Positions 34,937 to 43,806 of a stretch of DNA of 64,000 nucleotides are shown one piece after another. How positions within the stretch are numbered: position 1 is the first letter of the stretch; each line of letters opens with the position of its first letter. The notes beneath the pieces were generated by a model, which saw only the letters and a program-made list of their open reading frames with translations, did no database searches and was not told where the DNA came from. The position numbers were made by a program, and so were the translations under genes. The stretch comes from Pseudomonas fluorescens (GTDB lineage Bacteria > Pseudomonadota > Gammaproteobacteria > Pseudomonadales > Pseudomonadaceae), in the NCBI RefSeq assembly GCF_018614655.1, contig NZ_JAGGOG010000001.1, forward strand, positions 1 through 64,000, in the 5' to 3' direction.

Positions 34937-36714
34937 GCCTGTATTCAGAGGGCACGGATCAGGCGTTCATTACTCGACGCATCATCGACTGCTGCCTGCG
35001 CGAGGACATCCGCGGGATCGTCAGTAAAGGAAATATTTGTCAGCTTACGGAAGACCTGAGCCAACACCTGCAGCATCAGCCCGATGCAAGCTGGCTGCGA
35101 ATTGCTCATCTGGGCACCGACGAACTCTGGCTGCCGGTGGTCAAGGCATATCCCCTGCAGGACTGGATGGGTACGGGCGATACCTGGATCAAGGTGTCGC
35201 CGCAAAATCACGCCGAGGTTCAACACGGCTACCGGCTCTGGCTGGGTCACCTGAGCCACGGTCTGGACGAAGAAAGTCTGGCACTCTTCGCGGCGTATCT
35301 GAAAGAAGCCGATTGCGCCACCGAACACCGGGCCCTGTGCAATCAGGCGTTTCACCAGCATGCGCCCGCACTGAGCGACGCGATTGATTTGACGGACTGG
35401 TCGAAAAGGCTGCTGAGGATCGATCAACTGGCGAGTTACCTGGATCACCCGTTCTACCCAACGGCGCGGGCCAAAAGCGGCTTCGATGCCGCTGCGCTCA
35501 AAGGCTACGCGCCGGAGTTTGCACCACGCTTCGAACTCAACTGGTTGGCGATACCCAACAACGCCTTGACCCTGACCAGCTCGCAGCCACCGCACTGGCC
35601 GGATTTCGCCGAGGTCGGCTTGCCACCGGCCCTGCAAAACAGCCATTCATTACTGCCAGTACACCCACTGACCTGGGGCGAACTGGAGCAGTTCGGCCTG
35701 CCTGAAGGCACATTCAAGGCGCCACGTACCGCCATGCAGGTCGAGCCTACGCTGTCCGTGCGCACGGTGATCTGCACCCATCAACCTCAATACCACATCA
35801 AACTGCCGTTGCTGGTCAGCACGCTCGGTGCGCGCAATTTGCGCCTGATAAAACCCAGTACGCTATACGACGGTCACTGGTTCCAGACCACCCTGCAGGC
35901 GTTGGCCAAGCGCGACCCGGCATTGACGTCACGTTATCTGCACGTCGACGAAAAACACGGCGGTCATGCCGCTGAGAGCCGTCACCTGGCCTATATCGTG
36001 CGTCATTACCCGACGGGGCTGGAGAACACCACACTGGTGCCTGTCGCCGCACTGGCCAGCCCACTTGCCGATGGCCGTCTGTTCCTCGAACAACTGGTCG
36101 AGCGTTTCTATGCAGGTTCGCTGCAACACTGGCTGGGCGATTATCTCGATCTGTTGCTGCAGGTCCATCTGCGACTGTGGCTTCATTACGGCATCGCGCT
36201 GGAGGCCAACCAGCAGAACGCCGTATTGATGTTCGAACAAGGTCAACCATTACGCTTGCTGATGAAGGACAACGACGCCGCTCGCCTGTGGCCTCAGCGT
36301 TTTTCGGCTACCTGCCCGGATCTCGCTGACCTGCCGGCAGCCTTGCGGGACGAGCGCATTCGCGTCGACAGCAGCCAACCGCTCGCCGAGATGTTCTGCA
36401 CCATTACCTTGCAGTTGAACATCGTAGCGGTCCTGGAAGCGATAGCGACCGCAGGCCTGGCCTCTCGATCCACCCTGTACGGCACGTTGCGTCAGCGTCT
36501 CATGAGCTGTCTGCAACAACTCGAAGCAGAAGGCATCGACTGTCACGACGCTCGCCGATGGTTGCTCGACAGCCCGAAACTGCCGGTCAAATACCTGCTC
36601 AGCGCCGGCAGCCTGTTCAGCAAGGCGCATTCCGGCGCCAGCGATATCAATAAGTTCTATGGCTACAGCGCAGTGAACTTCCTGCTGGAGGACGCTCCAT
36701 GCAACGGCGTCTGA
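34933..36714 (+). CDS. pvsB: NIS siderophore synthetase, IucA/IucC family
   Basis: ATP-dependent synthetase of 593 residues condensing a carboxylate such as citrate with an amine or alcohol. Family motifs are present in order: LLPVHPLTWGELEQFGLPEG, PTLSVRTVICTHQPQYHIKLPL, RLIKPSTLYDG, then the C-terminal FhuF-like part with LHYGIALEANQQNAVLMFE and RLLMKDNDAARLW. Position two in the block matches PvsB. Start ATG overlaps the pvsA stop, and the end overlaps pvsC by 16 bases. Confidence 0.88.
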   Translation: MSLYSEGTDQAFITRRIIDCCLREDIRGIVSKGNICQLTEDLSQHLQHQPDASWLRIAHLGTDELWLPVVKAYPLQDWMGTGDTWIKVSPQNHAEVQHGYRLWLGHLSHGLDEESLALFAAYLKEADCATEHRALCNQAFHQHAPALSDAIDLTDWSKRLLRIDQLASYLDHPFYPTARAKSGFDAAALKGYAPEFAPRFELNWLAIPNNALTLTSSQPPHWPDFAEVGLPPALQNSHSLLPVHPLTWGELEQFGLPEGTFKAPRTAMQVEPTLSVRTVICTHQPQYHIKLPLLVSTLGARNLRLIKPSTLYDGHWFQTTLQALAKRDPALTSRYLHVDEKHGGHAAESRHLAYIVRHYPTGLENTTLVPVAALASPLADGRLFLEQLVERFYAGSLQHWLGDYLDLLLQVHLRLWLHYGIALEANQQNAVLMFEQGQPLRLLMKDNDAARLWPQRFSATCPDLADLPAALRDERIRVDSSQPLAEMFCTITLQLNIVAVLEAIATAGLASRSTLYGTLRQRLMSCLQQLEAEGIDCHDARRWLLDSPKLPVKYLLSAGSLFSKAHSGASDINKFYGYSAVNFLLEDAPCNGV

Positions 36715-37841
36715 TCACCAGCGTCTTGCTGGGGCATTACCTGTCGGCTTTTACGGCGCTGGGTATTCCGTTGTACCTGCCACGCATCCTCGCCGACCTC
36801 GCGCCTGATACACCCGGCTGGGCCATCGGTGTGCTGTTCGTACTGCCGACCCTCTGCACCGCACTGGCAGCGCCGATATGGGGACGCTGGGCCGATCGCA
36901 ACGGTTGTCGCCTGTCGTTACTGCGTGCGCATGCCGGACTGTTTGCGGGTTTTCTGCTGGCAGGCTTCAGCCCTAATCTAACGGTGTTTGTCCTGGCGTT
37001 GATCATCCAGGGCACCTTCGGCGGTGCAATGGCGGCGTCCAACGCCTACCTATCGACCCAGTTCAAGGGCGGCGATTTGTCCCGTGCCCTGAACTGGACG
37101 CAGTATTCGGCACGCCTGGCGATGATCAGCGGCCCAATCCTCCTGGGGCTACTGACCGCGCACGGTTTGGGATTAAGCCTGTATCGCTATCTGGCCTGGT
37201 TACCGCTGCTGGCCTTCGTACTTATCCTGCCGCTGCCCAAGGACGCCCCCAAACATGCCTTGGTTAACAAAAAAGCAGACGCATTGGGCGAGCTGCCAGA
37301 AGACATGCCGCGGCTACTGGCGGTGCAGTTTCTGTTCAGCTTCGCGATGGTTGTCACGTTCCCTTACTTCGTGCCTTTCGGCGAGCAACTGAACATTGGC
37401 AACGATGCCTTGATCGGCGTGCTCTACAGCCTGCCGCACCTGGTTTACCTGCTGGCCCTGCCCTGGGTTCAAAAACATCAGGGCAACCTGCTGTTGCCGG
37501 GGCTCGCACTGCTGGCAATCAGTAACGCCCTGCAATTCTGGAGCGTGCAGGCCGAGCCGCTGTTCGCTCTGCGTCTGCTGAGCGGAGCCGGCATGCTGCT
37601 CAGTTTTGTCGGGCTACACCGCTGCCTGAGCCAGCGCAGTCGCAAAGGCAGCGCCGGTCGCCTGTTTGGCTGGTTCGACTCCAGCGGAAAATGGGCCGGC
37701 ACCGCTGCCGGCGTCACCGCCGCGCTGGTCAGCCAGACCTGTGGCATCGCCTCCCCCTTTCTCGTTGCGTGCCTGGCGGCCATGGCAGCCATGGTGCTCG
37801 CACGCCCTTTATTGATGACTTCTCGAGAGATTTCGGCATGA
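36699..37841 (+). CDS. pvsC: MFS siderophore exporter
   Basis: Inner-membrane major facilitator of 380 residues with 12 predicted helices. The family loop appears in AAPIWGRWADRNGCRLSLL after helix 2, and the second half is marked by VLYSLPHLVYLLALPWVQKHQGN. PvsC of vibrios exports vibrioferrin to the periplasm. The ribosome binding site GGAGG is inside the end of pvsB, giving a 16-base overlap. Its own stop overlaps the start of pvsD by ATGA. Confidence 0.87.
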   Translation: MQRRLITSVLLGHYLSAFTALGIPLYLPRILADLAPDTPGWAIGVLFVLPTLCTALAAPIWGRWADRNGCRLSLLRAHAGLFAGFLLAGFSPNLTVFVLALIIQGTFGGAMAASNAYLSTQFKGGDLSRALNWTQYSARLAMISGPILLGLLTAHGLGLSLYRYLAWLPLLAFVLILPLPKDAPKHALVNKKADALGELPEDMPRLLAVQFLFSFAMVVTFPYFVPFGEQLNIGNDALIGVLYSLPHLVYLLALPWVQKHQGNLLLPGLALLAISNALQFWSVQAEPLFALRLLSGAGMLLSFVGLHRCLSQRSRKGSAGRLFGWFDSSGKWAGTAAGVTAALVSQTCGIASPFLVACLAAMAAMVLARPLLMTSREISA

Positions 37842-39613
37842 CGCTCACCCTGAATACCGCCTCGCTGAACACCGTCTCCCTGCATGACCATGCCCTCGAT
37901 GGTGAGGCCGAGCGACATGCCATCGAGTGCCTGCTCAATTGTTATTTGCGTGAATACGCATTGCCACGCAACGAAGCGAACCTGAACTATCAAGCACAGG
38001 ATCTGCCGATGAGCCTGCGTCAGGCCAACGTTCGCTGCATCAGCATTCGCCTGCCCAGTGGCCGATTGGTCGTACGCATCGACCGCAGTAGTCTACTGGG
38101 TCGTTGCCATTACATCAGCGCCCCCTATTTCAAAGGCAACAACCAGAGCTGGCGACCGTTAAGTGCCACCGAACTGGCACGCCTGCTCTGTACTCCGCTG
38201 AGTGAGGTCGAGCGCGTCGGCGAGATGCTGCAACAGGTCGCCAACAGCCTGCAGATCACCCGCATCTTTTTGCGTCATTCCCGACCGGCCAACGACACAG
38301 CCGACAGCTTGCTGGCGTCCGAGCAACACCAACTGTGGGGCCACGCCCTGCATCCGACGCCAAAAAGTCGCGAGGGCATTTCCCATGATGACTTGCTGGC
38401 CTGCTCGCCGGAAGTCGGAGCACGCTTTCAACTGCACTGGTTCAAGGTCGACCCGACGCTGATTCGTCATCAGGGCGAGGATCCGCGCAGTACGCTGCAC
38501 CAACTGTCAGGACGCGACGATGCCTATCCGTGTCACCCCTGGGAAGTCGCCCGCGTACTGGCCGACCCGCTGGTACAGCGTGCGCAACAACAGGGTTTGA
38601 TCGAATACCTCGGCCCCCTGGGTCAGGCCATGTACCCGACGTCGTCGGTACGCACGCTCTACCATCCGCAGATGGCCTATTTCATGAAGTTCTCGATGCA
38701 CGTGCGCCTGACTAACTGCGTGCGCAAGAATGCCTGGTATGAACTGGACAGCGCCGTCGCCCTCACCCGCCTGCTCCGCCCGATCATGGGCGAGTTGGCG
38801 ACGCAACAACCCGGCTTCATGTTGATGCCCGAGCCCAGCGCCACCAGCCTGGACCTTAGTGCCCTGGGTACGCTGGAGGAGGCCCGAGAAGTCACCGAAT
38901 GCTTCGGTATCGTTTACCGGGAAAATCTCCCCCTCGCTGACCGCGAGCGGTATCAGCCGCAAGTGGCAATGGCACTGTTTACCTGGGATCAACAAGGGCA
39001 CAGTGTTTGCCGCACACAGGTACAGCGTTACGCCGACAGTTGCGGTTTGACCATTGAGGAGGCCACGCTGAACTGGCTGGATGCCTATGCCGGCCAGATG
39101 CTCGGCGGCGTGCTGTATTGCCTGTTCCGTCAAGGTGTCGCGCTGGAGCCGCATTTACAGAACACCGTCATTGGCTTCACTGAAAACGGGTTGCCCAGCC
39201 AGGTCTGGATTCGTGACTTGGAAGGCACCAAGCTGGTCCCCGAAGTCTGGCCCGCCGAACGCCTAAGTACGCTGGATGAACGCACCCGCAGCTCGGTGTA
39301 CTACAGCGCGCAGAAGGCATGGCAACGCGTGGGGTACTGCGCACTGGTGAACAACCTCGGCGAGGCGATCTTCCACCTGGCCAACGGCAGTGACTCGCTG
39401 GAACAACAATTGTGGTGGCGAATCGGTGACCTGCTGCACGCGCAATCCACACGTCTGGGTCATCCGGCAGAACTGCGTGAGCTGTGCGCCGGCGCGCCCT
39501 TCCCCAGCAAGGAAAACTTCATGACGCGCCTGATGATGCGCGCCGACCGCGAGGCCGGTTACACCTTACTGCCCAGCCCGCTGGCGATGATTGAAAAGAG
39601 GAAACACGCATGA
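37838..39613 (+). CDS. pvsD: NIS siderophore synthetase, IucA/IucC family
   Basis: Second synthetase, 591 residues. Motifs are AYPCHPWEVARVLADPLV, YPTSSVRTLYHPQMAYFMKFSMHVRLTNCVRKNAWYELD, a helical FGIVYRENLP segment, then LYCLFRQGVALEPHLQNTVIGF and IRDLEGTKLVPEVWP, where RDLEG replaces the KDND of the partner protein. This is the split seen between the two synthetases of vibrioferrin loci, which act on different carboxyl groups. The ATG at 37838 overlaps the pvsC stop, and its stop overlaps pvsE. An in-frame reading from 37691 lies inside pvsC and is rejected. Confidence 0.88.
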   Translation: MTLTLNTASLNTVSLHDHALDGEAERHAIECLLNCYLREYALPRNEANLNYQAQDLPMSLRQANVRCISIRLPSGRLVVRIDRSSLLGRCHYISAPYFKGNNQSWRPLSATELARLLCTPLSEVERVGEMLQQVANSLQITRIFLRHSRPANDTADSLLASEQHQLWGHALHPTPKSREGISHDDLLACSPEVGARFQLHWFKVDPTLIRHQGEDPRSTLHQLSGRDDAYPCHPWEVARVLADPLVQRAQQQGLIEYLGPLGQAMYPTSSVRTLYHPQMAYFMKFSMHVRLTNCVRKNAWYELDSAVALTRLLRPIMGELATQQPGFMLMPEPSATSLDLSALGTLEEAREVTECFGIVYRENLPLADRERYQPQVAMALFTWDQQGHSVCRTQVQRYADSCGLTIEEATLNWLDAYAGQMLGGVLYCLFRQGVALEPHLQNTVIGFTENGLPSQVWIRDLEGTKLVPEVWPAERLSTLDERTRSSVYYSAQKAWQRVGYCALVNNLGEAIFHLANGSDSLEQQLWWRIGDLLHAQSTRLGHPAELRELCAGAPFPSKENFMTRLMMRADREAGYTLLPSPLAMIEKRKHA

Positions 39614-40794
39614 GCCTTCCTGTCACCGTCACCCAACGTATCGAGCAGCTCAAGGCTGAGCACGACGCACCCTTGTGTGCCTACGTCTACGACCTGCCCG
39701 CCCTTGAACGGCACGTAAAGGCGATGCGTCAGGTGTTGCCGGAAAACTGCGAATTATTCTATGCGGCCAAGGCGAATCCGGAAGCCCTGGTGCTGAAAAC
39801 CCTGGCACCGTGGGTGGACGGTTTCGAGGCGGCCTCTGGCGGCGAACTGACGTGGCTGCATGAGCAATGCCCCGACCAGCCGCTGATCTTTGGTGGTCCC
39901 GGCAAGCTCGATCGCGAACTGGACATCGCGCTGCAGTACCGGATTTCAGCATTTCACGTGGAGAGCGTGACCGAGCTGCGCAGCCTGGCACGCATCGCCC
40001 GCGAACGCGGTACGCGGGCTCCGGTAATGCTGCGGCTGAATCTGAAGCTGGCCCAGGCCCCGCAAAGCCGATTGGTCATGGGCGGCAAACCCACACCGTT
40101 CGGCCTGGATGAAGAAGGTCTCGCAAGCGCCCTGCAGTTGTTGCGTGAAGAGCCGTCTCTGGAACTCAAGGGCCTGCACTTTCATCTGCTGTCGCATCAG
40201 TTGGATGTTGACGCACACCTTGAATTGATTCGCAGCTACTTCCTGACCTTCCGCCAGCTGTGTGCCGACCACAACCTGCAACTGCCACTATTGAATGTCG
40301 GCGGAGGCATGGGCATCAACTATCAGGACGAAGCGCAGTCCTTCGACTGGCCACGGTTTTGTCAGGGCTTGAAAACGTTGATCCGTGAGCACGACATGGG
40401 CACGACCCGCGTGCGTTTCGAGATCGGCCGTTTCATCAGCGCGGCGTGTGGCTACTACGTTATGCAGGTACTGGACATCAAAAGCAGCCACGGCGAGTTT
40501 TTTGCCATCGGACGCGGTGGTACTCATCACTTCCGCACGCCTGCGGCGCAAGGGCACGACCATCCGTTCAGGGTACTGCGAGGCTCCCAGCCGGCCCAGA
40601 TCAGCGATCAGTCCGTCACGCTGGTGGGTCAGTTGTGCACGCCAAAGGACGTTCTTGCCAGGCAGCAACCAGTGGCGCAGCTGGCGATTGGTGACCTGCT
40701 TGTGTTCACCCTCGCAGGCGCCTATGCCTGGAACATCTCGCACCAGAACTTCCTGATGCACGAACCACCGTTGAAGGTTTTTATCGAGGGCTGA
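39610..40794 (+). CDS. pvsE: PLP-dependent amino acid decarboxylase of siderophore synthesis
   Basis: Fold type III decarboxylase of 394 residues (ornithine/diaminopimelate decarboxylase superfamily). The PLP lysine is in ELFYAAKANPEAL near residue 52, the glycine-rich phosphate loop is LNVGGGMGINYQD, and the dimer-interface Cys is in VGQLCTPKDVL. PvsE and SbnH relatives make the small amine building block; in vibrioferrin this is ethanolamine, formally from serine. It is the last gene of the five-gene block, starting with ATGA overlap. No terminator with a T-run was found after it. Confidence 0.87.
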   Translation: MSLPVTVTQRIEQLKAEHDAPLCAYVYDLPALERHVKAMRQVLPENCELFYAAKANPEALVLKTLAPWVDGFEAASGGELTWLHEQCPDQPLIFGGPGKLDRELDIALQYRISAFHVESVTELRSLARIARERGTRAPVMLRLNLKLAQAPQSRLVMGGKPTPFGLDEEGLASALQLLREEPSLELKGLHFHLLSHQLDVDAHLELIRSYFLTFRQLCADHNLQLPLLNVGGGMGINYQDEAQSFDWPRFCQGLKTLIREHDMGTTRVRFEIGRFISAACGYYVMQVLDIKSSHGEFFAIGRGGTHHFRTPAAQGHDHPFRVLRGSQPAQISDQSVTLVGQLCTPKDVLARQQPVAQLAIGDLLVFTLAGAYAWNISHQNFLMHEPPLKVFIEG

Positions 40795-40859
40795 TTCCAC
40801 ACCCTATCGATGAAGACAAACCCGAACAAACCCGTGAGCAGGTGATTTTTTGTTGTTGC

Positions 40860-40871
40860 TGAAACGTTTCA
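40860..40871. promoter_or_regulatory. LacI-family-type operator
   Basis: TGAAACGTTTCA, a perfect 12-bp palindrome with the central CG typical of LacI-family operators (Cra/FruR and relatives). It lies 44 bases upstream of the DUF4432 start. No LacI-family gene is in the window, so the regulator would be encoded elsewhere. Confidence 0.5.
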
Positions 40872-40914
40872 TCAACGGTATACAAGCTAAACAACTCCAA
40901 AAAAGGCATCGCTC

Positions 40915-42126
40915 ATGAAATTACTGCGCCCCCTTATTGCGTTCTGCGGTGTGGCTGCTACCACCCAGGCACTGGCCTGGGACTATGTATTGCTCGACAC
41001 CGGCAAGGCCGCACAAGCGTTCAAAATCAGCAGCGCCGAGCTGGGAATCGATACCCAACAGCCCTTTACTGTGTCCCTGCGCAACTTGCATGGCGGTCGC
41101 CAGGAAGGCGTCAGCGTGATTGATATCGACAACGGTACGCTCAAACTCTCGGTTGTTCCGACCCGCGGCATGAACGTGCTCAAGGCGTCGGTTGGGGACG
41201 TGCGGATGGGCTGGGATTCACCGGTTCAGGAAGTGGTCAACCCGGCGTTTATCGAACTCAATGGGCGTGACGGCCTGGGCTGGCTGGAAGGTTTCAACGA
41301 ATTGGTCGCCCGCTGTGGCTATGAGTGGGTCGGCCACCCCGGTGTAGACAACGGTGAAATGCTTACCCTGCATGGCCGCGCCGCGAATATCCCGGCCAGC
41401 AAAGTGACGCTGCATATCGATGAAAAGCCGCCGTATGCCATCCACCTCCGCGGCGAGCTTAAGGAGCAGGCGTTCAAGAAGGTCGACTTCAGCGTCGCCA
41501 CCGAGCTGGTCACCGTGCCGGGCAGCAGCCGTTTCGATTTGAACGATACACTGACCAACAACGGTGACTACACCAAGGAATACCAGGCGTTGTACCACAG
41601 CAACTTCAGTACGCCGTTCCTGGAAGAAGGTGCGCGCTTCGTCGCGCCGGTCAAACAGGTCTCACCGTTCAACGACAAGGCCAAAGGCGACCTGAAGACC
41701 TGGGATATTTACCGTGGTCCGACCCGCGACTACGACGAAACCGTCTACAACGTGGTGCCCTACGCCGACGCCAAGGGCCAGACTTTAACGGTGCTGCACA
41801 ACAAAGCCGGCAGCCTCGGTGTCTCGGTGGGCTTCAACACCCAGACCTTGCCGGTGTTCTCGTTGTGGAAAAACACCGACACCCAGGGCCAGGGCTACGT
41901 CACCGGCCTGGAACCGGGCACCAGTTTCTCCTACAACCGTCGCTACCAACGGCCGCTGAATCTGGTGCCGAAGATCGGCGCCAAGGAAACTCGCCAGTTC
42001 AACATCAGCTACAGCTTGCTCGTCGACAAGGCCGGAGTCGATCAAGCGATTGCACAGGTCAAACAGATTCAGCAGGGCCGCACGACTGAAGTGCGGGACA
42101 CTCCGTTGGTGGACCTGAGCCGCTGA
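40915..42126 (+). CDS. Exported DUF4432 (aldose 1-epimerase-like) protein
   Basis: A 403-residue protein with a signal peptide ending TQALA, so periplasmic. The body is a galactose-mutarotase-like beta-sandwich of the DUF4432 family: LKLSVVPTRGMNVLKASVG, RDGLGWLEGFNELVARCGYEWVGHPG, TLHGRAANIPASKV, EYQALYHSNFSTPFLEEGA and a final GYVTGLEPGTSFSYNRR. Conserved His and Glu residues in these blocks match those used by mutarotases. The sugar is unknown. A LacI-type operator just upstream supports sugar control. A near-perfect stem (42145-42154 with 42164-42173) follows the stop, without a T-run. Confidence 0.82.
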   Translation: MKLLRPLIAFCGVAATTQALAWDYVLLDTGKAAQAFKISSAELGIDTQQPFTVSLRNLHGGRQEGVSVIDIDNGTLKLSVVPTRGMNVLKASVGDVRMGWDSPVQEVVNPAFIELNGRDGLGWLEGFNELVARCGYEWVGHPGVDNGEMLTLHGRAANIPASKVTLHIDEKPPYAIHLRGELKEQAFKKVDFSVATELVTVPGSSRFDLNDTLTNNGDYTKEYQALYHSNFSTPFLEEGARFVAPVKQVSPFNDKAKGDLKTWDIYRGPTRDYDETVYNVVPYADAKGQTLTVLHNKAGSLGVSVGFNTQTLPVFSLWKNTDTQGQGYVTGLEPGTSFSYNRRYQRPLNLVPKIGAKETRQFNISYSLLVDKAGVDQAIAQVKQIQQGRTTEVRDTPLVDLSR

Positions 42127-42144
42127 CTGATTGTTGAGTGAAAA

Positions 42145-42173
42145 CCGGTAAGGCACCGGCAATGCTTTACCGG
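42145..42173 (+). terminator. Possible terminator stem after the DUF4432 gene
   Basis: CCGGTAAGGC (42145-42154) pairs with GCTTTACCGG (42164-42173) with one wobble or mismatch. No T-run follows, so this is at best a weak or Rho-assisted terminator. Confidence 0.35.
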
Positions 42174-42494
42174 GAAACACGTTAGAGAACGCGGTGAAGC
42201 CCCGTCTCACCGATTATGCGCGTCACTACCGGCAAGAACCGCTCAGTTATTGGCTCCCGACCACACCGATGATCCGCGGCCCAATCTTCAACTGCATGCA
42301 AATCATCCGAAAACCCGGCATCGACCATGACCTCCCCAATCGGGTAAACCCGTGGTAAACGCATAATGTGATTGCGTAGACATTGTGGGAATAACGGCTG
42401 GGCTCTGAGCCATGATGACCCAGGCTGTCACAATTCATCTGCTAGGGTCAGTTGGGTTAGATGGGATTGGCCCATACCCTGCAGGGAGCAAACA
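42174..42494. other. Intergenic stretch without a supported gene
   Basis: About 320 bp. A reverse-strand open frame of 60 codons (42182-42364) has no clear ribosome binding site and no similarity I recognise. The part nearest 42494 should hold the promoter of the double-hotdog gene. Nothing else is seen. Confidence 0.5.
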
Positions 42495-43340
42495 ATGAAA
42501 GCCTTAAGCATTCCGATGATTTGCAATCGCATTGCAGTACAAGCGCCCTACTTCGCCTTTACTACGTTGGAAGGCGAGAACCAGACGATTCGTGGCGAAT
42601 TCATACCCGAACAAGACACGGGATATGAAACGGGTCCTGTCGCGGTGGCCGAACTCGGTCGGCACTTGGCGATACTCGGCTCCTGCGCGGCGGTCATCCT
42701 GGGCACCGAAGAGAAAACCTATTATTTAGCGTCAAAAGGCCGGTTAAGCTTGTTTGGTAAACCCCAGCCCAGGGGCGAAGGTAAATATCATGCTACTGCG
42801 CAAGTCATTGCTCAGGACAAACGGACATTAAAAGTGCATGCGGTCGCGTCGGATGGCGTACCGTTCGCTCATCTCGATTGTGAATACACCATTTTATCCG
42901 ATGCATTATTTTCAAAGACTTTCAGAAACTATCATTCAGCGCCTGTTCCCGTCCCAACGGTATCGCCTTATACGCAACCCATTGCTCTTGAATACGAAAC
43001 CTCTCATGACCTCACCTTGACGGCGCGCAGCCAACCCTTGACGCCAGGTTGTTTCTCCGGCCATTTTGTTGAGTATCCAACTTGGCCCGTTGCAATCATT
43101 GCAGATACTGTTTCGCAGGTCATGAGTCGGTTATTGCACGATATTCTGGGAGAGCGTGTCCATTATCGAGTTGCTCATTTTGACGTTCAGGCATTGCGTC
43201 TTATCTCGGCATCAGATCCGCTGATTTTTCGTGTTGAATGTACCGTGGCGTCTAAGCTGCTCTCTCGCTATATGTTTTCTGCGCAGGTGAGTCGAGGAGA
43301 TGTTGTGGCGGCGACGATGGAAATGGAAGTGTATGTCTGA
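42495..43340 (+). CDS. Double-hotdog protein related to acyl dehydratases
   Basis: A 281-residue protein. The start MKALSIPMICNR has GGGAGC upstream. Two hotdog-like repeats can be read. The first has GEFIPEQDTGYETGPVAVAELGRHLAILGSCAAV, and the second has TPGCFSGHFVEYPTWPVAIIADTVSQVMSRL, where the GHF-x-EYPTWP segment resembles FabZ/FabA active-site regions, followed by YRVAHFDVQALRLI. The His in SGHF is in the family's catalytic position. Acyl dehydratase or thioester-binding activity is plausible, but the exact family is not recognised. The gene is somewhat A+T-rich at its 3' end. It stands alone, 3.6 kb before the fatty-amine-like cluster and separated from it by foreign-looking DNA. Confidence 0.65.
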   Translation: MKALSIPMICNRIAVQAPYFAFTTLEGENQTIRGEFIPEQDTGYETGPVAVAELGRHLAILGSCAAVILGTEEKTYYLASKGRLSLFGKPQPRGEGKYHATAQVIAQDKRTLKVHAVASDGVPFAHLDCEYTILSDALFSKTFRNYHSAPVPVPTVSPYTQPIALEYETSHDLTLTARSQPLTPGCFSGHFVEYPTWPVAIIADTVSQVMSRLLHDILGERVHYRVAHFDVQALRLISASDPLIFRVECTVASKLLSRYMFSAQVSRGDVVAATMEMEVYV

Positions 43341-43458
43341 AAAAGGTGCGTATCACGATAGCGTACTGCCAGATGGCGAGATTTAGCATAAAGTTGTTGG
43401 CTGGGTTAACTGGCGCGGCGACGGCCTGTAACCCTTGCCTGACCTTATTTTTGTGGAT

Positions 43459-43536
43459 ATGGCAATGACCCAAGAGCAGGTCCAGGCTATTTCTCAAAAA
43501 ATCATAAGCGATATCAAGAACGCCAAGACCAAGTAA
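43459..43536 (+). other. Short open frame, possible remnant (43341-43806 otherwise empty)
   Basis: A 25-codon frame, MAMTQEQVQAISQKIISDIKN onward, ends at 43536. The frame continues upstream without Met to a stop near 43430 (PLPDLIFVDMAM). It could be the tail of a lost gene or a small protein; no ribosome binding site is convincing. A perfect 8-bp stem, AGCCCGTC (43554-43561) with GACGGGCT (43576-43583), follows. Nothing else is seen in the 466-bp gap, which is more A+T-rich than average. Confidence 0.3.
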
Positions 43537-43806
43537 TGCAATCCTAGCGAACAAGCCCGTCGACCCGAAAGAGGAGACGGGCTGGCGGGATATGCGACAG
43601 AAACCGGGAACGGCAGGCTTATGCGGAGCAGGTAATCTTTATGCTAGATAATGGATTGTGGGTTTAGGAAGAAGACGAATACGCAGTGCGTGTAATGACG
43701 TTGTCTATGCCCCCCCGCTAGACCCAGGATGAACATCCTGTATAGGCAACTATCTCATTTATCAGTGGCCTGCTGGAGCACCTATGTTAACAAGGGTATT
43801 TTTCGC

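Noticed and set aside
42182-42364. Reverse-strand 60-codon gene between the DUF4432 and double-hotdog genes
   Set aside because: No convincing ribosome binding site and no recognised family.
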